The notes: generated by a model from the letters alone, not told the origin. 64,000 nt of DNA from Ailanthus altissimus (GCA_946807835.1 OX327684.1:11308501-11372500); one strand, 5' to 3'; shown: positions 34,001 to 43,896, counted from the stretch's first letter. Program-made: numbers and translations.

Positions 34001-36892
34001 AGCATGCAAAAACTTAAATTTAGATATTTCAATTTAAGTAGTTGTCCCAGTATTTCATTTGAAACTTTAATACAAGTTAAGCATAGTCTTAATAAAGAAC
34101 AAAGAGCTTTATTAAATAATACTTAGTTTTTTAGAAATGATAAAAAAAAGTTTTATAGATTCACTAAATGCTTTAAGTTATTTTTTTGCAAAAAAGAATA
34201 GATTTTCCTATTATGTAGTTTTCAAATGAAGAAAAATTAGAATTTATTCAACTTGGCCAAAAACTTTTTGTCAAATTGATGGATTTCAATATCCCATATA
34301 TGAATGGTTTTATAATTATAGTGAAGCATAAAAATCTTTAAAGTTATTTTTAGATAATAAAGAAGGAGAAGAACCAATATTAGTCTTTAATAATCTTTTA
34401 TATAGCAAAAATTAAATTTTAGCATTTTTAAATCATTTTAAAAGTCTTAATGAAGTTAATTATCATTTAGAACAAAAAATGTTTGAGCCCTTAAAAAAAA
34501 AATTGATAATATGAAAGACTAAAAGTTGAATTAGAACAAAAGTTACAATTATCAAAGCATGAAGATAAACAAGTAGAGGATAACTCTCGTAGCAACATAA
34601 AAAAGATAGAAATAGAAAAGCAACTTCAAATATTAAAATAATCTGGACTATCTGCAAAAATAGCGGAGAATACTAATGTAACTTTAATGCAGGAAAAAGT
34701 TAGGGAAATTTATAAAAGACTAGAAGCAACTCTACTAGATATTCAACAGATTATTCTGGGGCTAGTTGAAGAAAAAACTATAAAAAGATTTTTAAAAATA
34801 CAAGACTTTCTTTATTCAGCTTAAGAACTTCTAGAAGGAATGACAACACTAACTGTCAAAAAGACTATTCTAAGTAGTTATGGTTCAAATTTACGACAGT
34901 TCAAATCCATCTTGACAAATTCCCAATGGAGTTCATTATCCCAAGAATTGTAGATAATATTGGCATTGGAGAATTATTTGATTACGGAATTATTGACAAT
35001 CTCAGTGCCGCCAGTTTTATAAAAATTGGATTCCTCCCAAATAAACTTCAACAAGCCATAAGACTATATGGTGGAAAGCATGGATTTGTCCTTGACATAG
35101 ATACAATACCTTATGAGTGAATAGTCAGGTATGCTAGACAACCTATGATCATCTCTGCCTACCATTACATTGTTATTATACCCTACAATCAAATAGTGGA
35201 GTTTGTGATTAAAAATATCAAACCCTGAGTCTGGAAACTTCTCATTTCAAAATTTACAAAGATATAGAGCTCAGAAGTATTATGATTGTATTAAATCTAA
35301 AAGACCAAGGCTCATTAGACAGACACCTCATATGTTTATTTTCTTACGAATCTCAAATGAACAATACATGTAATATCCAATCCTTGGATCTACCTCAATG
35401 CAGATATAAATAGTTATTTTTCAGAGATCCAAGAATGAGAAAAGTTGAAGCAACAAAGTATTGAAGATTGTTCTGATGATTATGAAATGGATGACGAAAC
35501 ATACTACAATTTCAATTCAATACAATAAGAAGTCAGAAGAAGCCAAATAACTAAAAAGTAAATAAAGTTAGTTGAAAGTTAAAAGATTAGATCAAACAAT
35601 TAATAGTTTTTAGTTGGAATAGGAAAGTTTTAGCTATGAAAAGCTTACAAAAAAGCCTTGTAAGCTTTTTATAGCTTTGCTATCAAAGCTACGAAAGAAA
35701 AAGCTTTGCTATCAAAAGTGTTGTAATTTACAAAACTGGCTAATAAAGAAGTTCTTGTTTTCAAGTAAGTATCTTTTACTCTTCTAAATTTTTATTTATA
35801 CGTTAGAATAAAAAGAAGTCTTGCGTACACAACAAAAATATAAATTTTTGTTTAAAAATCATTTACAAAAGGCGATCCTTGTTATTAACAGTTGAGGTGG
35901 TATTGTTTTAATCAAATAGAACTAAGTAAAACCTTTGTTATTATTAAAAAAAATTAGATTTTATAAAAATGTGGTTTTTTGTTAGCCTAATTTTCCAAAT
36001 GTAAGTTTGATGAAAGGCTTGAAGGCGTGATCAGAAAAGTTTTTGTAATACATATTTTTAAGAATAATTTAACAGATTCGAAAGGCCGTTTTGATCAACA
36101 AACAAAACCCACTTCTCTTTGGTATATTTAGTATTATTTCATCTTCTTCTTCTATCTCTATACTACCTATCTTCTTGTAATTATTTGTGAAACTTAATTA
36201 TTTCTATCTATATATATATATGACTTGTTTCAGGCATTTCTATTATTCTTTCATTTTTTAAATTTGATAACTTCCATTCTAATCCTTTTAGTTCACTATG
36301 AGTTAGTTTTTTAGGGACTATCATATCAATATATTGACTTTTATGGCTATGCATATAATGTAAAGAAAGAAAGAAAGAAAAATTAACTGCATTGCTGTTT
36401 CATTTAAATATATAAACTTCAAAGCACTTGAGATTTTAGTAGTTCATTATTTGCATAGAAGTTTGATGTTATATCTCCCATGGAGCCAGTCAATTCATAC
36501 CATTTGTTAATTTCTCATGATTTAATTTCTTATTATCTTCTTCTTATTCGCCTAAAATGTAGTTTGACTTTGTAGTTCAGTAAGGATATTTCAAAGGTGA
36601 AAGATGATCAGGAGTGGGAGATTATTGAGACCAGAAAGGCGCTGTCAAGAACAGGGCCTGTAGATGCATATAAGCCAAAAAAAATCTCATTGGACCAGGA
36701 GCTAAAGGTGTACAGTTATTATAGCGTTCTCAAATTCATATAATCAAGGGCATTTTTTGCATTTCCTTCCATTAAATTAATTGGTAGCTGACTATTTGTT
36801 TTCGTATTTAATAGGCTTTGCAAGAAAAGTTGGACATAAACAACTATGAGTATAAGAGAATTCCTATGCCAAATGAAGGAAAGTCAGACTAG
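25022..36892 (+). CDS. COX16: COX16, cytochrome c oxidase assembly factor
   Basis: Small mitochondrial inner-membrane protein needed to assemble complex IV, probably in maturation of the COX1/COX2 modules. Exons are 25,022-25,233, 36,581-36,707 and 36,815-36,892. Phases agree (AG|T at the first junction gives GHLLQG-S-KDI), giving 138 residues. The family core is visible: '[18 protein letters not shown]' leads into a single membrane segment (about residues 49-70). It is followed by '[19 protein letters not shown]', '[11 protein letters not shown]' and the C-terminal '[11 protein letters not shown]'. Residues 1-38 are plant-specific, Ser-rich and Lys-containing with no clear presequence. The odd feature is intron 1: 11,347 bp, filled with two integrated pararetrovirus segments, in a gene whose other intron is 107 bp. 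The donor CAG|GTTCGT and acceptor ttcag|T look usable, so the gene is probably still expressed. Transcript data would be needed to prove it. Confidence 0.93.
25886..25985. repeat. Two tandem copies of a 50-bp unit in COX16 intron 1
   Basis: 25,886-25,935 and 25,936-25,985 are near-identical (start gcctacatcctttggatgtg) with only four differences by eye. The unit lies just left of the first pararetrovirus fragment. Confidence 0.9.
26190..26600 (+). pseudogene. Reverse transcriptase fragment of an endogenous caulimovirid (first lineage)
   Basis: One plus frame reads a viral reverse transcriptase palm region. It has 'FLKFDMKS', then '[17 protein letters not shown]', '[14 protein letters not shown]', and the catalytic '[10 protein letters not shown]' at about 26,418-26,447. 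Such proteins copy the pregenomic RNA of Caulimoviridae. Internal stops at 'MPFD*' and 'FSS*' and loss of flanking domains make it a dead relic. Its wording ([26 protein letters not shown]) differs from the second viral insert downstream, so it comes from another lineage, perhaps florendovirus- or petuvirus-like. A gypsy-type origin is less likely but was not excluded by a tree. Confidence 0.7.
26601..27659. other. COX16 intron 1 sequence between the two viral inserts
   Basis: No gene recognised. An 84-codon minus-strand open frame at 26,801-27,055 has no motif I know. The segment at 27,510-27,655 repeats intron sequence found at about 25,715-25,850 ('gataatcagaacttgatt', 'tttaaattga', 'aaaaatgaaaaa'), so host intron DNA appears on both sides of the first viral fragment. 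Confidence 0.5.
27674..27708. repeat. Perfect 13-bp inverted repeat beside the viral primer site
   Basis: agagcaatgatag (27,674-27,686) and its exact complement ctatcattgctct (27,696-27,708) with a 9-bp loop. The right arm overlaps the primer site by five bases. It could form a stem at the end of the viral leader, or be a small inverted duplication made at integration. Confidence 0.85.
27704..27715 (-). other. tRNA-Met primer binding site of the left viral copy
   Basis: The minus strand reads TGGTATCAGAGC, an exact match to the initiator tRNA-Met complement that all Caulimoviridae use to start minus-strand DNA synthesis. It marks nucleotide 1 of the conventional viral map. Confidence 0.85.
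27716..29432 (-). pseudogene. Left viral copy: noncoding region and downstream reading region
   Basis: Reverse complement of roughly 34.05-36.1 kb, with shared blocks such as the 'ggctaataaagaagttcttg' section (complement near 28,095) and 'gataaacaagtagaggata' (complement near 28,870). Relative to the right copy it lacks about 0.5 kb around 34.66-35.15 kb, including the 64-codon open frame there. In its place is a small tandem duplication around an 'ataacaatgtaatgata' unit (28,735-28,800). No open frame of note remains. Confidence 0.65.
29433..29820. other. 388-bp foreign insert in the left viral copy, possibly organellar DNA
   Basis: Here the left viral copy departs from the right one: homology stops at '...cttaaattgaaata' and resumes at 'ctaatgcttttcattc', replacing about 22 bp of viral sequence. 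The insert is visibly richer in G+C than its surroundings and has the look of plant mitochondrial intergenic DNA (for example 'ggatgggtggccccttcttt', 'gggcacagggaattgggaga'). No gene is readable in it. The organellar origin is a guess from composition and style. Confidence 0.45.
29880..30290 (-). pseudogene. Left viral copy: RNase H region
   Basis: Minus strand. The 61-codon frame at 30,008-30,193 has the RNase H pattern 'MYTSGKF' followed by '[14 protein letters not shown]' and '[16 protein letters not shown]'. The equivalents of the first catalytic Asp (Y-T-S) and the later Asp (R-T-N) are replaced. It follows the reverse transcriptase fragment, as in Caulimoviridae, and is the inverted counterpart of 33.6-33.97 kb. 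Confidence 0.65.
30468..30794 (-). pseudogene. Left viral copy: reverse transcriptase fragment
   Basis: Minus strand, 108 codons. '[15 protein letters not shown]' is followed by the catalytic region '[11 protein letters not shown]', in which the first catalytic Asp of Y-x-D-D is Asn. Then come '[20 protein letters not shown]' and '[10 protein letters not shown]', the connection block typical of badnavirus-like and related pararetroviruses. It begins abruptly at about 30,794, the inner edge of the left inverted arm. Confidence 0.8.
30795..32690 (+). pseudogene. Central viral segment upstream of the reverse transcriptase
   Basis: Broken plus-strand frames between the inverted arms, likely movement, coat or polyprotein linker sequence, not assignable to a domain by eye. 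Open pieces are at 31,277-31,459 and 31,419-31,715 (98 codons, Leu/Asn/Ile-rich). Later pieces (31,800-32,160) are Lys/Glu-rich and helical, possibly coiled coil. I saw no CCHC zinc finger or protease DTG. The first 300 bp (30,795-31,100) contain a partly duplicated 'catttagtttataatttta' block and may be a rearrangement junction. Confidence 0.5.
31785..32134 (+). repeat. Tandem duplication, two copies at a 194-bp offset
   Basis: 31,785-31,940 and 31,979-32,134 (both start tacaacttattgataataaa and end gaatgaacaa) are about 97% identical by eye. A 38-bp spacer between them contains a shorter related piece (tattgataataaaactcctaa). It lies in the coiled-coil-like viral segment. Confidence 0.92.
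32690..33480 (+). pseudogene. Right viral copy: reverse transcriptase
   Basis: Plus strand. '[20 protein letters not shown]' and '[15 protein letters not shown]' are followed, in the 32,852-33,121 frame, by '[13 protein letters not shown]', '[17 protein letters not shown]' and '[11 protein letters not shown]', which are diagnostic Caulimoviridae blocks. The catalytic region at about 33,113-33,135 falls after a frameshift, and '[11 protein letters not shown]' follows at about 33,236. At least two frameshifts and several stops are present. The part after 33,045 is mirrored by the left copy. Confidence 0.85.
33520..33975 (+). pseudogene. Right viral copy: RNase H
   Basis: The plus strand shows '[13 protein letters not shown]', '[13 protein letters not shown]', '[14 protein letters not shown]' and a C-terminal '[20 protein letters not shown]', the standard end of the pararetrovirus polymerase. 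Stops after 'GRK' and 'YKKS' break it. The residues at the usual catalytic positions are partly changed (for example Y-T-N). Confidence 0.75.
33976..35130 (+). pseudogene. Right viral copy: region downstream of the polymerase
   Basis: Broken plus frames follow the RNase H. They include a Lys/Glu/Gln-rich, probably coiled-coil stretch at about 34,630-34,830 ('[20 protein letters not shown]') and a 64-codon open frame at 34,926-35,120 ending in stop. Some caulimovirid genera have an extra reading frame in this place (a transactivator or similar), but I do not recognise a domain, so no function is given. The 34.66-35.15 kb part is missing from the left copy. Confidence 0.5.
35131..36125 (+). other. 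Right viral copy: noncoding region ending at the primer site
   Basis: Inverted counterpart of the 27.7-28.7 kb region. It holds the shared 'gctatcaaaagtgttgtaat' and 'gttttgatcaacaaacaaaa' blocks. Viral homology stops in TGGTAT (36,120-36,125), the first six bases of the tRNA-Met primer site; the next bases (atttag) belong to the host intron. This region should contain the old viral promoter, but I could not place a TATA box with confidence. Confidence 0.65.
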
Positions 36893-37338
36893 TCTTAGGC
36901 TCTCTTTCAATGGTTTGTTGTCTCGTTGTATCACTCATTTATTATTTCTAAAAATTTTAAGTGCTTGAATTTCATCAATTTTTGTTAGAATATAATTGCT
37001 TTTGTCGCAAGTAAAAACTGTCGGTATATGCTTATCCAGCACTTAGTTGATGTATTAAGTGCATACAACTTTTGTTTGAATAATTTGATAGTATGTGATG
37101 ATTGATTGCTAGAATAATGTAGTCGACTGCATATGCATGATAAAGCCATTGACTAAAATGTCATTTCGTCTGTAGTTTGTGAGGAAGTGTAGAGTTTGTA
37201 AAGGAGCATTGGAGACAATTCGTTGACTATTATTTTGTTCTCTTTGCATTAAGCACCACTTGTAGGAAAGTACCGAAATTTAAAATATCAAACTAGAAAC
37301 TAAACTGCATGCATGCATACATAATTTTAGATTTCACA

Positions 37339-37366
37339 GTGGAGGTGGAGGTGGAGGTGGTGGAGG
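37339..37366. repeat. (GGAGGT)n hexamer/trimer run
   Basis: About four GGAGGT units followed by ggtggaggaaag. The complement gives a poly-proline open frame, a shadow of the repeat rather than a gene. Confidence 0.85.
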
Positions 37367-37945
37367 AAAGAGCTGGACAGCATCTTGTAAATAGACCACA
37401 GCAGAAACCACAAGCTGGGAATTAAAAAGAAAGGAAACATGCAAGGAACCACAGAACATAAGAACCATTGGTATGCTTTTCGGCTCTGAATAGTTTAATG
37501 AAAAGTCATACCGTGACATCAATGGTATGTTACGTGCTGGACAGCTGGAGGAGCTGGTGGCATCAGTGGTTGTGGGGGCGGTGGTGCATTGGGTGGAGGT
37601 GGATCCATATGTGATGGAGGAATACGAAGGAACAGGTATAATTGTGAGAAGATGATAAAGTAGCGGTGAAGGGTATTGAGTTTAAAATGGATAAAAGTTT
37701 ACTATTCAATGAAATAAATGAGAACCATAGCATGCGGGACGTACATGCACGCCACTTATACATGTCGAGCGTGTGACACACCGCACAAAATATATTTTAT
37801 TTTTTTTATTATTAAATTATTAATTATTTTATATAATAAATTTATAAATCATAATAAGTATTTATTTATTTACTTAATCATTAAATATATTATTATTATT
37901 ATTAGTATTTTATTAAAATAATTGATAAACTATTTATTTAATTGT

Positions 37946-38020
37946 TATTTATTTAAATTATTAAATAAATAAATAATTATTTATTTAAATTATTAAATAA
38001 ATAAATAATTATTTATTTAT
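37946..38020. repeat. AT-only tandem repeat with self-complementary units
   Basis: Two and a half copies of a roughly 33-bp unit (ttatttaaattattaaataa...) with palindromic parts built from TTTA/TAAA steps. Confidence 0.85.
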
Positions 38021-38145
38021 AATATAAAAAGAAAATAAAAGAGAAACAAAAAATAAAAACAAACTAAAATAACTATAAAAAAACAAGAAGACAATTCAAT
38101 TTAAAAAATAAAAATAAAAACAATGTAAACGACAAGAAACGGAGA

Positions 38146-38193
38146 GTTGATTGAAGGGGGTACAGTGTAGTTGATTGAAGGGGGTACAGTGTA
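38146..38193. repeat. Two tandem copies of a 24-bp unit
   Basis: gttgattgaagggggtacag plus tgta, at 38,146-38,169 and 38,170-38,193, identical. Confidence 0.95.
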
Positions 38194-38300
38194 GTTAACA
38201 GTGTTATTTATGCTAACCTCAGGGGGTGACAGTATTAATACCCCACTCTAAAACTAATGTTTTGGCTTAGGAAATTGTTGCACAGATGCTCAATTCTGTA

Positions 38301-39333
38301 CAAGCCTGCTATCTTGCAGGGTTTTGACTACATATAGGAACCCTACATGGGAAATTAGAATACGGCTTTTCAAACAGTTGTTCTTTTGTCTTTACATACG
38401 AGGCTCGGAACTTTTCAAAGATTCAATTGTTGTTTTGAAATTGCCACTGTAGCTGATAGTCAACATCTGGATTCAGGCAATGGATTCTATCCTCAAATTC
38501 AACCCAAGAGCAGCAGGCATGGCCTGCTGTGTTTCCACAGATTTACGGGCAAAAGCTTCATGTTTTGCTTGTTCTGTATCTCTGCCTTTACATGTATTTT
38601 AGCAGTTGCCTGGTTACTTTTTTGTTACATATCATGAAAATGGTCTTGAATTCACCTATTGGCCATTGTGCCCTTCAGCTGAAACTATTAATACTTGCAT
38701 TAAAAGAATTTTATTCTTATGGTGTGTGATTGGTGGCTTTATTGCAGGATTTACCAGCCTAATTCATCTGAAGTTTGCAGAAATTTCAAGTTTATGCATT
38801 TGTTAAAAGGGTAGCAGTATCGTATCACCCAAGTAATGTTCTTTTCATAGTTAGGCACTCCAACTGAAAAACAAAGCACTTCATTCTTTTTCTGTTACTT
38901 TACAATTCTTCCAGTCATTGCTATGTACATTTGCAATTAAGTTAACACAGAAAGAGAGGCAAAAGGCAGCAGAACATATATAAAGAATTGAGAGCAGGCG
39001 ACAGCTTTCACCCAAAACCATTTCCACTATTACAAACTGATGCCCAGCTCTCCCCAAGAAACCATTTCTCTTTATGTACACACCCCCAACAACACAAACA
39101 AACAAGAAAAAATGCTGTAAACCCTACCTAGTGTTTCCTCTTTTTTCCTCCCAAATAAATTCTTTCGCCCTTTTCCCATTTTTTATTCATTTACACATGC
39201 AAAGACGAGCAGAATCACAGCCCAAAAAAACCCTCTTTTTACATCTCCAATCTACCCCCCTCCCCCAAAACAAAAATGTGCAAAATATATAGGAAAAAAG
39301 TTGCTGGAAACTATTTGAAGATAAACTTCATTA
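38301..39333. other. Region 3' of the WAV3-type gene
   Basis: It holds the 3' untranslated region of the minus-strand E3 ligase gene (roughly 38,880-39,333). Left of it is less AT-rich sequence with short open frames in all directions (38,386-38,806) that show no motif. Confidence 0.45.
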
Positions 39334-42300
39334 TTACCTTGGTTTTGGTTGTGATCCAAATGGCACAAATGGTTGAAGAAGCCTTTGAGCTGATGGACTA
39401 CCCAGTAACATAGCCTGGGATCGTGTAAGCATCTCAGCCATTGAAGGGGTTTGATAAGACTGAACAAGACTTGACCCATCGGTTGAGTCGCCTCTTGCCG
39501 TTGCTCTTTGCCATGAGTGTGAACTCAGCCCTGAAAGAATATATGCTCTACCAGATGCTTCATAAACATGCCTGCTTGCCATTCTCTCTTGCATTTCCTT
39601 GAGTTCAGCATCCAATGCAATACAGAGACGATCATGAGATTTAGTTGAGACAGTCTCTGACAGTACCTGTCGACAATTCTCAAGGATAGAAACAGCACCA
39701 GCTAGATCTTCCTGCTCAGCTGTAGCTCTCGCCTGTGCCATGGCCTCTGCTGCTTGGAGACGGTTGCATTGTCTGTCCACTTCAATTGACACAACTTCTT
39801 GTCCAGTTATTTCAGGTCTTTCAATCCTAACTTCATCACTCTCCAGTGTTACAATTTCTTTAGTTAAGGGATCCTTGTAATTACATCTCACCTTTAGCAA
39901 TGATGTCTCATTTCTGGAAGACTCTGCAGGAACATTAATAGATACCAGAAAATCCCTCTCTTCATCAGCATACAAATCCCCAACATCAATAAATCCACTG
40001 CGTCCATCAACCATCACACGGCTTGGGTAACTTCCTGCTTTGAATGAGCCTAAGCAAACACTTGGGTGCACACATTCAACCTCCACTTGCAGCTCCTGCA
40101 CCACAACACTCAGAAGCCCTCCTATGCATTGTGCAAATGCATCCTGGATCACAGCTTCAGTTTCAATGAAAGAAAATGTCCCTCCAGAGTTTTCAGAAAT
40201 TGAATGCATTGATGAAGCATCATGATCTGTACCAAAGCCAAAAGCATGCACTGGAATCTGGAAACCACTATTGTCACCACCATGAATAGACAAAGGAAGG
40301 AGAGAATGATAATTGGGTTGAAGTTGGTTACCACCAGAACCATTCACGGTATATGTATCTTGCCCATCGGACAACAAAATAATGCTGGCCACAGGATTCC
40401 TTTCCCTACGCTCTTCCATTACCTTGGCACCTTTTCTCAGGCCTTCAGCAATGTTAGTCCCACCATTTGCAACTAAAGAATTGACAGCTTGAAGAGCCTG
40501 CTGCCGTCCTGCGTCAGACATTCGACGTAGGGGAAAGATGCGGCAGGCAGTGGAAGAGAAGGCAATAACAGAGAGCCTATCGTTGGAGCCAAGGTTTTGT
40601 ATTACAAAGCCCATTGCCCGTTTAAGTAATGCAAGCTTGGTACCAGCCATGCTTCCGCTGATGTCCAGTACAGTGACTAGGTCAACTGGAGCACGAGGAG
40701 TTTGAGAAAGTTGTAGCAAAGTAGCCTCATTTCTGCTAGGATTCTGTCTTGCAATAGTAGCCGCAGCTTTGAGATGGACCAAAATGGTGAAATCATCATA
40801 AGATTTGGACCGTGCTGCAACTGAAACTTCTGGGTGTGTTCTGATGGCTATCATTTTACTAGAATTGTTGTCTGCAACATCATTACAACCAGAACTTCTG
40901 TCAGTAAACAAAGGTTGGTGATCTAGGGTTTCATCATCGTTGAATATCCCTGGTTCAGGAGCCTGAAATAGAGGCACAATGTGGCATCGACTCTCTCGAC
41001 GAGGGGGAGGTAACCGGTGGACCATAGTCATCAAGGCATCATTTTGAGGCCAACCTAATGGATTGATTGCTTCCCTTCCCAGGGGAGGATCAGAACTGGG
41101 TCCCTGCATGGGGATCTCTTTCCATTTTGCCCTGCAAACAGGACAAACTTGGTTACCGTGCTTCACACATGAAGCAATGCAGTGGAAATGGAAGGAATGA
41201 GAGCACTCTGCAGTGAAAATAGCTTGCCCAGTTCCTTGTTTCATCTTTGTCAAACATATTGAGCAGGTCTGCTGAAATTATATAGCAGGCAAAGTAAACA
41301 CATGAGTTCATACTAAAGAATAACTGTTGTGAGGACTAGCAGTAATGGTGGAAAGGACATGTACAAATCCTTAGGCATGCACATGTGTACGAACCATACA
41401 GTGGACATCTCGTTTCAGAACAATATCTTCAATTGAGGACATCAATAGAGAAATAAACAAATTATCAAGCCAATGTCAAGCAAATCACATTCGATGTTAA
41501 ATAAAAGAAAATTTGCATACTTATTCCATATGACACAAGTGGCAGATCTAAACAACACCATACTGAGTGTTAATAATGAATAAATGTCGTAGCACAGGAC
41601 CAACCAAAATCAGTAATGAAGACAACATACAAAGTTTAAGACTTGACATCAAACTTGTTGAGCACTCCAGCCACAGAAAACTTAGAAATTGATTTAGTCT
41701 TTCCCAACAAATCCAAAAAAAAAAAACCCTCCAGTTGAGCTAATTTGTCCAAGGCAATTAAAAACCAGTTTAGTTGCAGGTTAAGAGAAAAAGATAGGAG
41801 TAATGCACATAATCTATATCCTGTACATTGACTGAATTCGCAGAATCCTCTGTAATCAAGAGTAGTTGCAATGAGCAAGTTTGTTACTACTATTAGTGAT
41901 TTCTTCCTCCTCAAGAAATAGTAGCTTCAGTTGCACATTCAAGAAAACAAACATAAAAAATATGACAAAATGACTCCCAAGTTGTACTTCACCAGAATCA
42001 AAATGTAATCAAAATATATACTGATAATACATTATAAGATGGCTAACAAACATTTTTCAGGTTCATTCTTTCTCTTCTTTATAAAATATCTAGGCTGTCA
42101 TGCACTGTATAAGAGACCCTAAAGTTAAAAATGGAAAAAGAAAATAAATATCAAGATTGAAAAAGGTATACCAAGCTCCAACAACTGAAGCTCAGGAGCT
42201 TAGGGTCCCTAAGGCATTTAAACAGAGCTTAAAGCAAGGGATTCTAAAAAATATAGGTGGTATATGAATGATTAATTATGTTCCAGAAAGTTATCATGTT

Positions 42301-43896
42301 CTAAGTTTCTATCACTTGCCTCCAAGTTCCAAGTGCTCCTTATAAAAGTTGATACTTGATATTCAAACTTGTAGTTTTGCAGTAGGTTGCTATATCCTAC
42401 ATATCATTATAGTCCGTAAAAGTAGATCGTCTGAAGATGTTTTATCATAGGAGATGGCAACACCCGCCATAAGCAAGTGTAAGTGTTAATAGCTTTGCCT
42501 TTGGGCCAAGCAAGGAGAAGCAGCATATCAGGATGGACAAGACGATGATGAAAAAAGAGAAGCAATTGATCAGCTAGCATACCAGACAACTAGTCAATGT
42601 TAGGCATCCAACAATTAGAGGGCATGTTACTCTTCAAAGGTTATCAAGCAACTACAGTGATAAGATGCAAACCCATCTATCAAAGAAAGGGAAATAATAA
42701 GTTTCTTTACGACATATCTTTTTCTTTCTTTTCTTTTGCTTCCTTGATGAAGTCCACACCTAGAAAGCTTGTAATTAACAGTCAACAGAGGAGGCCAGCA
42801 CACAAGTTGCTTTTCTTCCCTCTAAGAGAAGGAAAAGGAAAGGTAAATCCTTTAGTCTTCTTTTACTAGTAAGGTCCTGAAAGCGACTTCTGCATTAACT
42901 CCACAAGCCCAAATAGGAGAAAACAACATGACATCAAATACCTGGCTCCAATAATTTCAGATGATGCTCAATCTAGGATACAGTTGCACCAAACAACAAA
43001 CTTATTAAGTATGGATTAAGACATTTGATATTACAAACAAAAAAATTGAGAAATTTCAAGGCTCTTTTGATTGCCTAGGTCTGCAAGAGATATCAAAATA
43101 ATTAAATTCTCTGTTTGGTCGTACGGAAAATTGTTAAAACAGAAAATAAAATAAAATTTTGAAACAAAAGATTTTTTTTTCCCTTACTCAAGGGAAAATC
43201 TTCATTAAGCTGATAATAACATTTTGGTGATTAGGACAGATTGAGTTCTAATTCTCATTCTATAAATCTGAAATTGAACAGAAAAAGAAAATAACAGAAA
43301 CACGAAACACAAAACTTCAATTATTAGCAATAATACAATTCAAACCTGCAAATAATAAGGCACGATTTTTTTTACAAAAAAAAAGTTTATTGAGCTGTTC
43401 TTCCCATTTCGTTATTTCGGCAAAAAGAAGCCAAAAATTTATTTTGTTCATTTTCTTAGCAACCAAACAGAGAACTCAATAACATTAAACCATCAAAGAA
43501 ATCAAAACAACACAAAAACCAGTACTCTTAATCGCAATTTCAGTTGTTTCACCTCCATTTTCTCAGCAACCAATCCACAAACTCAAAATCATTCCCATCT
43601 CAAAAACTAATAAAAAAAAAAAATTGAAAGCAATAGTTCGAAAAAATGAGAGACGACAAACACACCTTGGAAGATTTGCTGCTACTTTTGGACAACCTCA
43701 AACCATGAGAAGATGGCGATGGTGTCATAGGCCGTGAACACGTGTCCCAACTAGCAGGTGACAGCAAAGCAACATTAGATAGTCTGTCAGTTGAGTCAGC
43801 TAAAGACGGCGGTGGTGATTCCTCTAGAGTTCTTGGTACATACACACAAAGATTCAAGCCCAAAGCAAGCTTTGCTTTTCTCCATTTGCTTCCCAT
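39334..43896 (-). CDS. WAV3-type E3 ubiquitin ligase (RING finger plus von Willebrand A domain)
   Basis: Homologue of Arabidopsis WAV3/WAVH/EDA40, RING-type ubiquitin ligases that act in root gravitropic and waving growth; which member this matches was not determined. Exons are 43,666-43,896 (77 codons) and 39,334-41,271, joined in phase 0, giving 722 residues, the family size. The N-terminus 'MGSKWRKAKLALGLNLCVYV' is the conserved family start and supports the ATG at 43,896. The RING finger starts at the exon junction: C80, C83, C100, H102, H105, C108, C120, C123 ('TCSICLTKMKQG', 'CSHSFHFHC', 'CPVCRAKW'). The VWA domain covers about 273-450 with MIDAS 'DISGS' at 280-284 and 'ILLSDGQDTY'. A Vwaint-like beta domain and a helical C-terminal region follow. 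The single intron is 2,394 bp. No lesions are seen. Confidence 0.95.

Larger units (their letters stand above)
27660..36125. mobile_element. Endogenous pararetrovirus (Caulimoviridae) insert, rearranged head to head
   Basis: About 8.5 kb of viral origin inside COX16 intron 1. Left part (27.7-30.79 kb, minus polarity) and right part (33.05-36.125 kb, plus polarity) are inverted copies of the same genome section: reverse transcriptase, RNase H, a downstream reading region, then the noncoding region up to the primer site. The 30.8-33.0 kb centre holds upstream viral sequence present only in plus polarity. All reading frames are broken. No integrase or LTR pair is seen, as expected for this family, whose members do not encode integrase and enter chromosomes by illegitimate recombination. 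Both outer ends fall at or next to the tRNA-Met primer site. Confidence 0.82.
36893..38300. other. Intergenic region downstream of COX16
   Basis: It starts with the COX16 3' untranslated region (about 36,893-37,250). It then has a (GGAGGT)n-like run at 37,339-37,366, GC-rich G-tract sequence at 37,560-37,615, a strongly AT-rich part at 37,790-38,060, and two small tandem repeats listed separately. No gene is recognised. Confidence 0.55.

Noticed and set aside
37334..37522. Minus-strand open frame ending in poly-proline
   Set aside because: The proline run is the complement of the GGAGGT repeat; nothing else in the frame resembles a protein.
38276..38335. A plus-strand piece reading E-I-V-A-Q-M-L-N-S-V-Q-A-C-Y-L-A-G-F-stop after an acceptor-like ttggcttag
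   Set aside because: It looks like a possible last exon, but I recognise no family and see no partner exon upstream.
40040..40476. Plus-strand open frames inside the WAV3-type gene
   Set aside because: Antisense shadows of the long minus-strand exon.
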